From NCBI RefSeq assembly GCF_003261635.1, contig NZ_QFXK01000009.1:469000-532999 (forward strand): a DNA stretch of 64,000 nucleotides, written 5' to 3'. Below the pieces are notes generated by a model. The model ran no database searches, was not told the origin of the DNA, and saw nothing but the letters and a program-made list of their open reading frames with translations. The position numbers and the translations under genes are program-made. The DNA is from Kribbella monticola. GTDB lineage: Bacteria; Actinomycetota; Actinomycetes; Propionibacteriales; Kribbellaceae. Below, one piece after another: positions 16,343 to 24,908 of this stretch (position 1 is its first letter; the number at the start of each line of letters is the position of its first letter).

Positions 16343-16942
16343 ATGAGGCGCGTGAAGGACACCTCAGCGACCGAGATCGCCGGCGTGCTCGAGCAGGTCG
16401 CCGGCCGGCTCAAGGACGTCCGGACCCGGCGCCGGCTCACGCTCGCGGAGGTGACCGAGGCGACGGGGATCTCGAAGAGCACGTTGTCGCGGCTCGAAAC
16501 GGGACAGCGGCGGCCCACCCTGGAGCTGCTGCTGGCGTTGTCGCACGTCTACCGCGTACCACTGGGCGATCTGGTCGCGGCACCGGAGCAGGGCGATCCG
16601 CGCATCCACCTCAAGGCCGGCCAGGTCAAGGGCAGGACGGTGATCCCGCTGACGCGCCAGCCGGACGGCACGCAGGCGTGGAAGATCGTCATCCCCTCCG
16701 GCAACGTCACGCCACAGCTACGAGCACACGACGGCCACGAATGGATCTACGTGCTGTCCGGCCGGATGCGGATCGTTCTCGGCGACCAGGACTGGGTGCT
16801 CGGACCCGGCGAGATCGCCGAGTTCGGCACCCAGATCCCGCACTGGTTCGGCAGCACCGGTGAGGAGCCCGCGGAGATCCTGAGCATCTTCACCCGCCCC
16901 GGCGAGCGTATGACAGTCCGCACCGCAGCAGTGCTGGGGTAG
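16343..16942 (+). CDS. XRE-cupin transcriptional regulator
   Basis: A 199-residue regulator with an XRE helix-turn-helix (about residues 20-75; LAEVTEATGISKSTLSRLETGQRRP) and a C-terminal cupin sensor (about 110-185; HDGHEWIYVLSGRMRIVLGDQDWVLGPGEIAEF, ending in IPHWFGS). Such proteins usually sense a small molecule made or moved by the adjacent genes. Divergent from the two-gene membrane operon; a palindrome lies between them. Convergent with the large LuxR regulator, 14 bases apart. Confidence 0.92.
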   Translation: MRRVKDTSATEIAGVLEQVAGRLKDVRTRRRLTLAEVTEATGISKSTLSRLETGQRRPTLELLLALSHVYRVPLGDLVAAPEQGDPRIHLKAGQVKGRTVIPLTRQPDGTQAWKIVIPSGNVTPQLRAHDGHEWIYVLSGRMRIVLGDQDWVLGPGEIAEFGTQIPHWFGSTGEEPAEILSIFTRPGERMTVRTAAVLG

Positions 16943-16956
16943 AAGACCCGTAAGGC

Positions 16957-19674
16957 TCAGGACACTGCAGTGCGGAGCTGTCGGCGGGAGGTGATGCCGA
17001 GCTTTGCGAACGTCTTGCGGAGATGCCACTCGACCGTGCGCGGGCTGATGAACAGCTGCGCCGCGATCTCTGGGTTGGTCAGGCCGTCGCGAGCCAGGCC
17101 GGCGATCTGCGCCTCCTGGGCCGTGAGGTCGCTGCTGGTCTCCGGTGAGCGCTTGCGGACCGTCTCACCGGTGGCGAGCAACTCGTGCCGGGCCCGTTCG
17201 GCGAAGGCTTCGAGTCCGCCGGCGGTGAAAACGGTGTGGGCCGACCGGAGCTGTTCGCGCGCGTCGACCCGGCGGCCTTCGCGACGCAGCCATTCGCCGT
17301 ACAGGAGTTGTGTTCTGGCCACTTCGACGCGGAGGGTGGTCCGGCTCAGGTGCTCGATCGACCGGCGGTAGGCCTTCTCGTCGGCGCTGAGCAGTGCACG
17401 GACCCTGGCCTCGATGCCGAGTCCCCAATCGGTCGGCGTGGCAGCGGTGCGTTCGGTCAGCCAGGCGAGAGCGGACTCGACGAGTTCGGTGGCGCCGGTC
17501 CGGGAGGCCGCTTCGGCAAGCTCGCTGACCACCAGTACGCCGTACCCGAGGACGTCCTGCTCGAAGACCCGGAGCGCTGCGTCCCGGGCCTCGTCGTACC
17601 GGCCGAGGCTGTTGCAGAGCACCGACTTCGCAGCGAACGCGAAGTCGACCATGCGGCCCTGCTCGCGCTCGGTGGCCGCCGCGATGGTCGCCTCGATCAG
17701 GTCGGTCGCCGGCTGCTCGGTGCCGCGGAAGGCGGCCAGCAGGAGTCCGCCGAAGCCGACCTCGGGTTTGCCGGTCGCCATGGCGATCTGGCGGCCCTCC
17801 TCGACCAGCCGGGCGACGGCGGCGAGGTCGCCGGTCAGGCAGTCGAGATTGGCGCGGAAATTGAGCGCGAACTGCAACTGGACGAGCGCGCCGGTCTCCC
17901 GGGCCATCCGCTCCTGCCGAACGGCGAGCTCCTGAGCGGCGGCGAAGTCCCAGACCTCCAGTGCGATGATCCCGGCGGCCCGGTTCCCGGCCAGCCAGAG
18001 CCAGCTGCGGACATCCTCGGCGCGGACGATGGCATCGCGCGCCTCGCTCAGAGCCTTGGTGAGGTCCGGTGCGGCAGCCGTATAACCACGCAGGACCCGC
18101 TTCGCGAAAGCCTGCAGCAGCAGATCGGCCGCGGTAGCCGGTTCCACCGGGGGAGGAGCGGCGCTCGCAGCCTGAGCCAGTACGCCGGGAGCGTCGGGCC
18201 CGCTGGCCCAGATCGCCGCCGACATCGCTTCCAGGTGGGCCGTCCGGGCTCGGGTGGCATCGAGCGGTTCGAGTCCTCGGGCGGCCTCGAGCAGCAGGCC
18301 GGCCGCGTCGCGAGCGTGGCCGAGGTCCAGGGCGATCTGTCCGCGCAGCTGTTCGGCCTCAGCTGCCCGGAGTGCGTCGGCAGGCCCGGCGGCCACACTG
18401 CCGAGTAGGGCCAGCGCTGCCTCGAGCGCTCCCGACCCGCGTTTCGCGGCCGCTGCTGCGAGCGCGCGATCGGCTCTGCGACCAGGAGACGGGCTCAGTT
18501 CCGCGGCGCGCTCCAGGAACGCGGCCGCCGCGTGGAAGCCACCGCGCGCCTGCGCTCGCATCGCCGACTGTTCGAGCTCGGCGGCGACCTCTTCGTCGGG
18601 CCGAGACGTCGCCTGCGACCGGTGCCAGGCCCGCCGGTCCGGATCGGTGTCGGCATCGGTCACTTCGGCCAGCGCGCGATGAACGGCCTGCCGCTCCTGC
18701 GGCGAAGCCGTCCGGTACGCCGCCGAGCGCACCAGCGGGTGCCGGAACTGAACCCGCTGCCCGAAGGTGATCAGCCCCGACGCGATCGCGGGCGTCGCCG
18801 GGTCCGCCCCGAGCCCGAGGTGTTCCGCGGCGCGCCAGAGCAAGGTCGCGTCGCCGAGTGGTTCGGCGGCCGCGGTCAGCAGCAGCATCCGGGTCTCCGT
18901 GGGCAGCGATTCGAGGCGACGCACGAAGCCGTCCTCGATCCGGCCGGCCAGCGAGTCCGGCGTCAGGCCGTCGGCCAACTCGGCGGCACTCCAGCTCTGT
19001 GGCAGTTCCAGCAGGGCCAGCGGATTGCCCCGCGTCTCGGCCACGATCCGGTCCCGCACGCGGGGGTCGACCGGCCCCGGCAGCACGGAGTCCAGCAGTG
19101 CCGCCGCGTCGGCCTCGCCGAGACCGCTCAGTTCCAGCTCGGCCAGCCCGGTCAGTTCGTGCTCGCTGCCGTCGCGAACCGCGAAGATCATCACCACCGA
19201 CTCCGCCTCCAGCCGGCGGGCGACGAACGCGAGAATCCGTGCCGACATCAGATCGAGCCACTGGGCGTCGTCGACCACGCACAGCACCGGCTGCTGGTCT
19301 GCGGCGCCGGAGAGTAGGTTCAGGACGGCCAGGCCGATCAGGAACCGGTCCGGCGTCGGCCCGGTCAGCAGGCCGAACGCCGTCCCGAGCGCGTCGTGCT
19401 GAGGCGGCGGGAGCCGGTCGATCGAATCCAGGAACGGCTGGCAGAGCTGATGAAGGCCGGAGTAGGCGAGCTCCATCTCGGACTCGATCCCGACGGCCCT
19501 GGCGATCCGGCAGCTCTGGTTACGGGCCACCAACGAGTCGAGTAGGGCGGACTTGCCGACCCCCGCCTCGCCACGTAGTACCAGGGCCTCGCTCCGGCCG
19601 GACCGGGCCGCACTGACCAAGCCGTCGAGGAGTGCGAGTTCCCGCTGCCGGCCGCGTAACCCTGTGTCCACCAC
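16957..19674 (-). CDS. large LuxR-family ATP-binding regulator (AAA/LAL type)
   Basis: A 905-residue LAL-type activator. The Walker A is near the start (LRGEAGVGKSALLDSLV), Walker B follows (VLCVVDDAQWLD), the middle is a long helical TPR-like region, and the C terminus is a LuxR HTH (LARDGLTNPEIAAQLFISPRTVEWHLRKTFAKLGI). I use the GTG at 19674 because conserved sequence begins just after it; no clear ribosome site is seen and a GTG one codon later is equivalent. These regulators often govern secondary metabolism or sugar use. Divergent from a membrane protein gene; target unknown. Confidence 0.9.
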   Translation of the reverse strand: MVDTGLRGRQRELALLDGLVSAARSGRSEALVLRGEAGVGKSALLDSLVARNQSCRIARAVGIESEMELAYSGLHQLCQPFLDSIDRLPPPQHDALGTAFGLLTGPTPDRFLIGLAVLNLLSGAADQQPVLCVVDDAQWLDLMSARILAFVARRLEAESVVMIFAVRDGSEHELTGLAELELSGLGEADAAALLDSVLPGPVDPRVRDRIVAETRGNPLALLELPQSWSAAELADGLTPDSLAGRIEDGFVRRLESLPTETRMLLLTAAAEPLGDATLLWRAAEHLGLGADPATPAIASGLITFGQRVQFRHPLVRSAAYRTASPQERQAVHRALAEVTDADTDPDRRAWHRSQATSRPDEEVAAELEQSAMRAQARGGFHAAAAFLERAAELSPSPGRRADRALAAAAAKRGSGALEAALALLGSVAAGPADALRAAEAEQLRGQIALDLGHARDAAGLLLEAARGLEPLDATRARTAHLEAMSAAIWASGPDAPGVLAQAASAAPPPVEPATAADLLLQAFAKRVLRGYTAAAPDLTKALSEARDAIVRAEDVRSWLWLAGNRAAGIIALEVWDFAAAQELAVRQERMARETGALVQLQFALNFRANLDCLTGDLAAVARLVEEGRQIAMATGKPEVGFGGLLLAAFRGTEQPATDLIEATIAAATEREQGRMVDFAFAAKSVLCNSLGRYDEARDAALRVFEQDVLGYGVLVVSELAEAASRTGATELVESALAWLTERTAATPTDWGLGIEARVRALLSADEKAYRRSIEHLSRTTLRVEVARTQLLYGEWLRREGRRVDAREQLRSAHTVFTAGGLEAFAERARHELLATGETVRKRSPETSSDLTAQEAQIAGLARDGLTNPEIAAQLFISPRTVEWHLRKTFAKLGITSRRQLRTAVS

Positions 19675-19761
19675 CGCGACAGGCTCGCATCCGGTCCACC
19701 CGCGACGCAACGCGGCCCCGTCGCCCCGCCTCGGGCGCTGGGTTGTGCCAGGGTGGCTGGC

Positions 19762-20460
19762 ATGGCCGAGGAGCGAGCAGGACAGACGCACCCGGGGGAG
19801 CCCCGGCTGCCGGCAGCGGCGGGCGTGATGGTCGCGATCGGGCTGTACGCCGTACTGCCGCGCTCGTTCCAGATCGGGCCGCGCTACGTGATCCCGGCCC
19901 TGGAGTTGTTGCTGTTCATCCCGCTGATGCTGGCCAACCCGCGCCGGATGAGCCGGCAGAACCGGTTGCTGCGCAGGCTGTCGATCGGTCTGGTGCTGCT
20001 GATCGCGCTGTCCAACACGACCGCGCTGGTGCTGTTGATCCACTCGCTGGTCGTCGGGGACGCGGTGGCCGGCGGGCAACTGCTGGCGGCTGCGGGGCAG
20101 GTCTGGCTGACGAACGTCCTGGTGTTCGCGCTGGCGTACTGGGAGCTGGATCGCGGTGGTCCGGTGACGCGGGCCCGGGTGTCCCGGCCGGGGCTGCCCG
20201 ACGCCGACTTCCGGTTCCCGCAGGACGAGGACCACGACGCGATCAGCGAGGTCGCGGTGCGGTCGTCGGCCAAGTCGGGCTGGGCGCCCGGGTTCATCGA
20301 CTACCTGTACATCTCGGTCACCAACTCGTCGGCCTTCAGCCCGACCGACACCATGCCGCTGAGCGTTCGCGCCAAGCTGCTGATGGCGGTCGAGTCGGTC
20401 TCGGCGCTGATGCTCTCGGTGCTGGTGGTGTCCTTCGCCGTCGGCGCGCTACAGAAATGA
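19762..20460 (+). CDS. conserved membrane protein, DUF1345/ion-channel-like
   Basis: A 232-residue protein with about five membrane segments (residues roughly 24-38, 41-55, 73-92, 105-123 and 205-225). The C-terminal stretch reads FIDYLYISVTNSSAFSPTDTMP followed by a helix ending SVLVVSFAVGAL, a pattern shared with DUF1345-type proteins and reminiscent of pore loops of two-helix channels. The ATG at 19762 is preferred over a GTG three codons upstream. Function unknown. Divergent from the LuxR regulator, which might control it. Confidence 0.8.
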   Translation: MAEERAGQTHPGEPRLPAAAGVMVAIGLYAVLPRSFQIGPRYVIPALELLLFIPLMLANPRRMSRQNRLLRRLSIGLVLLIALSNTTALVLLIHSLVVGDAVAGGQLLAAAGQVWLTNVLVFALAYWELDRGGPVTRARVSRPGLPDADFRFPQDEDHDAISEVAVRSSAKSGWAPGFIDYLYISVTNSSAFSPTDTMPLSVRAKLLMAVESVSALMLSVLVVSFAVGALQK

Positions 20461-20466
20461 GCGGCC

Positions 20467-20700
20467 CTAGTTCCCGAGCGGCATGGGGCATTCCGGCTCG
20501 GTGGCGACGTCGTCCAGGTCGTAGGCGACCAGGGGACAGCGCACGCAGTACAGGAGCCCGTCGTCGAGGTTGCTGACGAGCTCGTGACCGTGGGCCACCA
20601 CCTGCTGGCCGGTCGAGTCGGCCGACGAATCGGTCACGGTCCTCATTTCCCCAGAGAGGCTGCGCAGTGCCTCCCCGGTTCCCCGTGCGTAGGTTTCCAC
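20467..20700 (-). CDS. small cysteine-containing hypothetical protein
   Basis: A 77-residue acidic protein starting with GTG at 20700, 9 bases after a GGAG. The C-terminal half has three cysteines (YCVRCPLVAYD and PECPMPLG), which could bind a metal, although a fourth ligand would have to be a histidine (H37 or H39). Not recognised as a named family. It follows the 20763 diiron gene on the same strand by 62 bases and could be co-transcribed. Confidence 0.55.
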   Translation of the reverse strand: METYARGTGEALRSLSGEMRTVTDSSADSTGQQVVAHGHELVSNLDDGLLYCVRCPLVAYDLDDVATEPECPMPLGN

Positions 20701-20762
20701 GCCTTACAGCTCCATCACACCGTAGTACGGACCTTCATCTGGCTCAGTGGCTGGCATCGAAC

Positions 20763-21737
20763 TCAGCTTGCTGCCTGTTCCTCCCCGATGGCGTTCCACC
20801 TGGTCAGCAGGTGAGTGGCGAACAGATTGTCGATGCCGAGTGAGCAGGCCGCGCCGAAGAGCACGTCCGGTGCCGCTTCGGGATGATCGGCGACGTAGGA
20901 GTCGCAGAGGTCGTGTGCGGCGATCTGCTCGTGGACGGCGTCCGCCTCGACGTGCTCGGTGAAGTAGCGTGCCTGGTCCGCGGTGGCGCCGAGGCGTGCG
21001 GCACCGGCGGCGTACCGGCGGTTCGGCAGGGTGGAGGTCATCTCGAGCGCCGCGAGGTGACCGACCAGCGCACCGACCCAGCGACGATGGAACGCGAACA
21101 GCGACATCACGTTGGACAGCGCCAACGTCACGGCCGGTACGTCGGGAACGTAGTACCCGTAGCTGTCGTCGAGCCCGAGCCAGCGCATCGTCGTACGGAA
21201 CAACTCGGCATGCATCCGCTCGGGCCGGCCGCCGCCGTACTCGTCGGCCTGGATCTCCACCAGCGCGGCCTTCGCCGCCCCGTCCAGGCGGGGGATGCCG
21301 AAGCTGTGCGGGTCGGCCTCCTTCAACTGGTAGACCGACCGGTTGGCGACGAACTCGGCGAACTGGGTCAGGTCGGCGTGCCGATGCAGGTACGCCGCCA
21401 GCGACGGGCCGTCGTCGGCGTCGATCATCCGGCGCAACTGCGTCGACACCGGCTCACTCGTTGCCTTCGGCCACCAGGTGGCGCGGAGCCAGTCCGACCA
21501 GGGCTCCTCGAGCCTGGCCCGGAAGGCCAGGACGTCCGGATCCCACTCGGCCTCGGCGGGTACGCCGTCGAAGCCGCGGTAGCTGAGTTCGTAGCAGCAC
21601 CACAGCGCCAGCTGGAAATCTTCGTCGGCCCACAGTGCCGCGCGGTCGCTGTCGACCGGCGGAATGGGATCCGAGTGGCCTTCCAGGCGGCTGATCAGCC
21701 AGCCGCTCAGTGGCCCCCGTGCAGGCGGTACTCGCAT
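20763..21737 (-). CDS. iron-containing redox enzyme (heme-oxygenase-like diiron fold)
   Basis: A 324-residue helical protein of the iron-containing redox enzyme/HDO-like family. Candidate metal ligands lie in VEIQADEYGGGRPERMHAELFR and EHVEADAVHEQIAAHDLCD, where E, D and H recur on two helices as in the heme-oxygenase-like diiron scaffold. The ATG at 21737 has a GAGGAGGG site. Family members include oxygenases that desaturate or cleave small molecules. Divergent from a CDGSH iron-sulfur protein at 21811, a pairing that suggests electron supply. Substrate unknown. Confidence 0.83.
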   Translation of the reverse strand: MRVPPARGPLSGWLISRLEGHSDPIPPVDSDRAALWADEDFQLALWCCYELSYRGFDGVPAEAEWDPDVLAFRARLEEPWSDWLRATWWPKATSEPVSTQLRRMIDADDGPSLAAYLHRHADLTQFAEFVANRSVYQLKEADPHSFGIPRLDGAAKAALVEIQADEYGGGRPERMHAELFRTTMRWLGLDDSYGYYVPDVPAVTLALSNVMSLFAFHRRWVGALVGHLAALEMTSTLPNRRYAAGAARLGATADQARYFTEHVEADAVHEQIAAHDLCDSYVADHPEAAPDVLFGAACSLGIDNLFATHLLTRWNAIGEEQAAS

Positions 21738-21810
21738 CGTCACCCTCCTCGTTCGAGCGGCCGGTACCCGGTCCGAAACCGGTATGCATAAGTTTGGGCA
21801 CCTACTGGTC

Positions 21811-22020
21811 ATGGACGACAAACACAGCGAGGGCGCCGTGATCCGGGCGTACGCCGACGGGCCGCTGCTCGTGCGCGGCGACTTCGAACTACGCGACGAG
21901 GCCGGCGAGCTGATCGATCCGGGCCGCGCCACGATCGCGTTGTGCCGGTGCGGGCGCTCGGCCCGCAAACCGCTGTGCGACGGCACCCACTCCCTGCTCA
22001 AGAAGCGCCGCGAGCCCTAG
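21811..22020 (+). CDS. CDGSH-type [2Fe-2S] protein
   Basis: A 69-residue iron-sulfur protein. The binding motif is CRCGRSARKPLCDGTH (C-x-C-x(9)-C-D-G-x-H), the three-Cys one-His ligand set of the mitoNEET family. I start at the ATG at 21811, where conserved sequence begins; an ATG at 21784 is an alternative and neither has a strong ribosome site. It probably transfers electrons or clusters in the cytoplasm. Divergent from the diiron redox enzyme, so a joint function is likely. Confidence 0.88.
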   Translation: MDDKHSEGAVIRAYADGPLLVRGDFELRDEAGELIDPGRATIALCRCGRSARKPLCDGTHSLLKKRREP

Positions 22021-22094
22021 CCGCGACCCACCGCCACGGCCGTCCAGCCGCCAGGGCACGTCACCGCAGCGGCCGGGCGCCGCCGGGCCGGGGG

Positions 22095-22304
22095 CTACGG
22101 CCGTTCGCCCTGCCGGCGGTAGGCGCCCGCGACCACCAGGATCGAGCCGAAGGCGAGCAGCGCGATGGCCAGACCGACCGGTCCGTCACCGGTGGCGCTG
22201 AGGATCAGCCCGGCCACGGTCATCGTGAAGCCGAGAGCGGTGAACAGCAGCGATCTCCACACCTGACTCGAGATCCTGCCGGTACGTCGTGGCGGTTCTC
22301 CCAT
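22095..22304 (-). CDS. small two-helix membrane protein
   Basis: A 69-residue protein with a basic N terminus (MGEPPRRTGRISSQ) and two membrane helices (about residues 19-37 and 42-61). No functional motif. Upstream, on the minus strand, a GTTC...GGGGTAC arrangement ends about 12 bases before the ATG and resembles promoters of stress sigma factors, but this is only a resemblance. Confidence 0.6.
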   Translation of the reverse strand: MGEPPRRTGRISSQVWRSLLFTALGFTMTVAGLILSATGDGPVGLAIALLAFGSILVVAGAYRRQGERP

Positions 22305-22412
22305 ACCTGTCCAGTACCCCCGATTAGACAGCGGATGAACGGGGTACCGGGCTCCTACTCGTCGGGCAGTGTGCGGGTACTCGTTGCATGTGTGAGGGAA
22401 GGGCCGGGGGAA

Positions 22413-22751
22413 ATGACCATCGTCGATGGTGAGACCTACGACCAAGCTGCGACGGCGACGCCTGCCGTACGGCTCGAGGTAGATGCCGAGACCGCGCGAG
22501 TCGTAGTCGAGGGTGTGTTGACCGAAGCGGTCGCGGCGGCTGCTCGCGAGTTGCTGGTCGACGCCTGTGAACTGAAGACGGCCGCGGTGATCCTGGATCT
22601 GAGGGCGATCCTGGATCCCGCGGACCACGATGTGCTGCCGCACCTGGTCGACGTTGCGCAGCGGCGGTGCTGGGCTGCCCGGCGCCGGTTCGACCTGACC
22701 GTCGCGGACCCCGAGGTCCGCGAAGCCCTCGCTACCGCCGGAATCTGGTAG
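22413..22751 (+). CDS. STAS-domain protein
   Basis: A 112-residue single STAS domain of the anti-sigma-antagonist type: a beta strand (VRLEVDAETARVVVEGVL), the long helix, and the core VILDLRAILDPADHDVLPHLV, where D-P-A-D-H-D-V takes the place of the usual D-S-S-G. The phosphorylatable serine is therefore missing, so regulation by a kinase is unlikely. Its last 12 codons are duplicated in tandem just after the stop. It starts a run of three same-strand genes (small acidic ORF, then an EEP-family gene). Confidence 0.78.
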   Translation: MTIVDGETYDQAATATPAVRLEVDAETARVVVEGVLTEAVAAAARELLVDACELKTAAVILDLRAILDPADHDVLPHLVDVAQRRCWAARRRFDLTVADPEVREALATAGIW

Positions 22752-22788
22752 CTCCGCGAAGCCCTCGCTGCCGCCGGAATCTGGGAGC
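22717..22788 (+). repeat. 36-bp tandem duplication spanning the STAS gene stop codon
   Basis: Two copies of 36 bases (22717-22752 and 22753-22788) differ at two positions. The first contains the TAG stop (22749-22751); in the second the same codon is GAG. Since 36 is a multiple of three, the second copy would encode LREALAAAGIWE in frame. Confidence 0.9.
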
Positions 22789-22811
22789 TCCGACCCCGAG
22801 AGGACGCTGTG

Positions 22812-22949
22812 ATGACCGACCACCCCGGTGAAGAGCCGTTGGTCGACGACCTCGTCGACGAGACCCGGCTGCCCGAGCAGACCCCCGAGGTCGGCTCACC
22901 TCCCGACGATCAGCCCGACCCGCTGGACCCCGAGCTGTCGGACCGCTGA
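22812..22949 (+). CDS. short acidic ORF
   Basis: A 45-residue frame, ATG at 22812 to TGA at 22949, encoding a strongly acidic, proline-rich peptide (MTDHPGEEPLVDDLVDETRL and onward). It is in the same reading frame as the STAS gene and ends 3 bases before the GTG start of the next gene. It could be a real small protein or the remnant of a longer STAS tail. No family recognised. Confidence 0.45.
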   Translation: MTDHPGEEPLVDDLVDETRLPEQTPEVGSPPDDQPDPLDPELSDR

Positions 22950-22952
22950 CCG

Positions 22953-23771
22953 GTGGACCACCAACTCCGGGCGATGACCTGGAACATCTGGTGGCGGTTC
23001 GGTCCCCGCTGGCGGGAGCGGCAGCCCGGCATCCTGGAGACTCTCCGCCGGTTCACTCCGGACGTGATCGCGCTCCAGGAGGTGTGGGGCACCGAAGCCG
23101 GAACACAGGCCGACGAGCTCGCCGATGCTCTCGGTCTGCAGGCTGTCTTCGCGGCGCCTTCGTATCCGGTGGCGCCGGAGTCACCCGAGAATCCGGACCA
23201 GGAAGGCGTCGAGCTCGGGGTTGCTCTGCTCAGCCGCTGGCCGATCACGCAGTACGAAGCCATCGCGATGCCATCGCGCCATCGCGCCTGGGACCCCGTC
23301 GTACTCAGAGCGACCGTCGAACATCCGGCCGGGCCGCTGCCCGTCCTGGTGGCCTGCCTCGAGCACGCCACTACCTACAGCGACGACCGGCTGGCCCAGG
23401 CCGCTCTGCTGGCTGACCTCGCCACCGATCCCGCGACGGACGGGCCGTGTCCTTCGCTCGCGATGGGCGATCTGAACGCAGCCGCCGACAGCGCCGTACT
23501 GCGGCCGCTGCGCGAGGTGCTGATCGATGCGTGGATCGCGGGCGGGGGTGCCGAGGACGCGGTCACGCTGCCGTCGAGCCATCCGAGCGCTCCGCTCGAA
23601 GCCGGGCCGGAACTCGTCGACCAGCGGATCGACCACATCTTCTACCGGCCGGGTCACGAGGACCAGCTGGTCAACGTCGAGTCGGCGATGATCGCCGGCG
23701 AGGCGGTCGACGGTGTGTTCCCGTCCGACCATCGCGCGGTCGTCTGCGACCTGCGCTGGCACGACCGCTGA
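22953..23771 (+). CDS. endonuclease/exonuclease/phosphatase family protein
   Basis: A 272-residue metal-dependent phosphodiesterase of the EEP fold. Landmarks: MTWNIWWRF at the N terminus (asparagine ligand), IALQEVW (glutamate ligand), MGDLNA near residue 172 (D-x-N), and FPSDHRAVVCDL at the C terminus (catalytic S-D-H). No signal peptide, so intracellular. Substrates of this fold include DNA, inositol phosphates and lipids; none can be chosen here. The GTG start at 22953 almost abuts the preceding acidic ORF. Confidence 0.9.
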   Translation: MDHQLRAMTWNIWWRFGPRWRERQPGILETLRRFTPDVIALQEVWGTEAGTQADELADALGLQAVFAAPSYPVAPESPENPDQEGVELGVALLSRWPITQYEAIAMPSRHRAWDPVVLRATVEHPAGPLPVLVACLEHATTYSDDRLAQAALLADLATDPATDGPCPSLAMGDLNAAADSAVLRPLREVLIDAWIAGGGAEDAVTLPSSHPSAPLEAGPELVDQRIDHIFYRPGHEDQLVNVESAMIAGEAVDGVFPSDHRAVVCDLRWHDR

Positions 23772-23820
23772 TCTTCCGCCTGCCGGCCGACCTGCAGGAA
23801 TGAACCACGCCTCCTCTCGT

Positions 23821-23834
23821 GTTGACATGTCAAC
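23821..23834. promoter_or_regulatory. 14-bp perfect palindrome overlapping a -35 element
   Basis: GTTGACATGTCAAC is perfectly symmetrical and contains a consensus -35 TTGACA (23822-23827). A CACACT at 23844-23849, 16 bases on, may be the -10. The site lies 46 bases before the LLM oxidoreductase start. Palindromes of this form are typical of MarR- or TetR-type repressors; the regulator is not in this window. Confidence 0.65.
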
Positions 23835-23879
23835 CAGATCTTGCACACTGGACCTGCCAACGAGAGGGAAGGACGCTTG

Positions 23880-24908
23880 ATGAGCGAGCTGTTGTTCGGC
23901 CTCGACACCTTCGGGGACATTCCGGAGGACGACGAGGGCCGGCTGGTGTCGGCGGCGGCCGCGATCCGCCAGGTGATCGACGAGGCGGTGCTCGCAGACG
24001 AGCTCGGCGTCGACGCGATAGCGCTCGGCGAGCACCACCGGCCGGAGTACTCGATCTCCACCCCGGAGACGGTGCTCGCCGCGATCGGGGCGCGCACGTC
24101 CCGGATCAAGCTCGGCTCCGGCGTGACGGTGCTGAGCTCGGACGATCCGGTCCGGGTGTTCCAGCGGTTCTCGACCGTCGACGCGATCTCGAACGGCCGG
24201 GCCGAGGTCATTCTCGGCCGCGGTTCGTTCACCGAGTCGTTCCCGCTGTTCGGCTACGACCTGCAGGACTACGAGGTCCTGTTCGAGGAGAAGCTGCAGC
24301 TGTTCGCGCGGCTGCTCGAGGAGAAGCCGGTCACCTGGAGCGGCACCACTCGCGCCGCGCTGGAGAACGCGGAGGTCTATCCCAAGACCGAGTCCGGCCG
24401 GTTGACGACCTGGGTCGGCGTCGGCGGAACACCACAGTCGGTCGTGCGTACGGCGTACTACGGGCTGCCGCTGATGCTCGCGATCATCGGTGGGTCGCCG
24501 GAGCGGTTCTCGTCGTACGTCGACCTGTACCGGCGGGCGGCCGAGCAGTTCGGGACCGTCGCGCATCCGGTCGGGATGCACTCGCCGGGCTTCGTCGCCG
24601 ACACCGACGAGGAGGCTAAGGAGGTGTTCTGGCCGCGGTACAAGGTGATGCGGGACCGGATCGGGGCGCTGCGCGGCTGGCCGCCGGTGAAGCGGTCCGA
24701 GTTCGACGCCGAGGTTGCCCACGGTTCCATGTACGTCGGTTCGCCGGACACCGTCGCGCAGCGGATCGCCGACGCGGTGAAGAAGCTGGACGTCGGCCGG
24801 TTCGACCTGATCTACAGCGCCGGTTCGGTGCCGGTCAGTGCCCGGCTGAAAGCGGTCGAGCTGTACGGCGCGAAGGTGATCCCGATGGTCCGGGAGCTGC
24901 TGGCATGA
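23880..24908 (+). CDS. LLM class flavin-dependent oxidoreductase
   Basis: A 342-residue luciferase-like (TIM-barrel) protein of the FMN/F420 group. It has [10 protein letters not shown] at the start, [23 protein letters not shown] (the G-E-H-H motif), [40 protein letters not shown] and the [12 protein letters not shown] block near the C terminus. It oxidises an unknown substrate with FMN or F420. It overlaps the next reductase gene by 4 bases (ATGA), suggesting a two-component flavin system. A perfect palindrome covers its probable promoter. Confidence 0.92.
   Translation: MSELLFGLDTFGDIPEDDEGRLVSAAAAIRQVIDEAVLADELGVDAIALGEHHRPEYSISTPETVLAAIGARTSRIKLGSGVTVLSSDDPVRVFQRFSTVDAISNGRAEVILGRGSFTESFPLFGYDLQDYEVLFEEKLQLFARLLEEKPVTWSGTTRAALENAEVYPKTESGRLTTWVGVGGTPQSVVRTAYYGLPLMLAIIGGSPERFSSYVDLYRRAAEQFGTVAHPVGMHSPGFVADTDEEAKEVFWPRYKVMRDRIGALRGWPPVKRSEFDAEVAHGSMYVGSPDTVAQRIADAVKKLDVGRFDLIYSAGSVPVSARLKAVELYGAKVIPMVRELLA

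Noticed and set aside
16957..20235. A longer LuxR regulator starting at 20235
   Set aside because: The extra N-terminal part is antisense to the membrane-protein gene at 19762 and is low complexity; conserved sequence begins after 19674.
22305..22412. Shared stress-sigma promoters for the small membrane gene and the STAS gene
   Set aside because: Only a loose GTTC...GGGGTAC on the minus strand was found and no matching pair on the plus strand; too weak to list as a feature.
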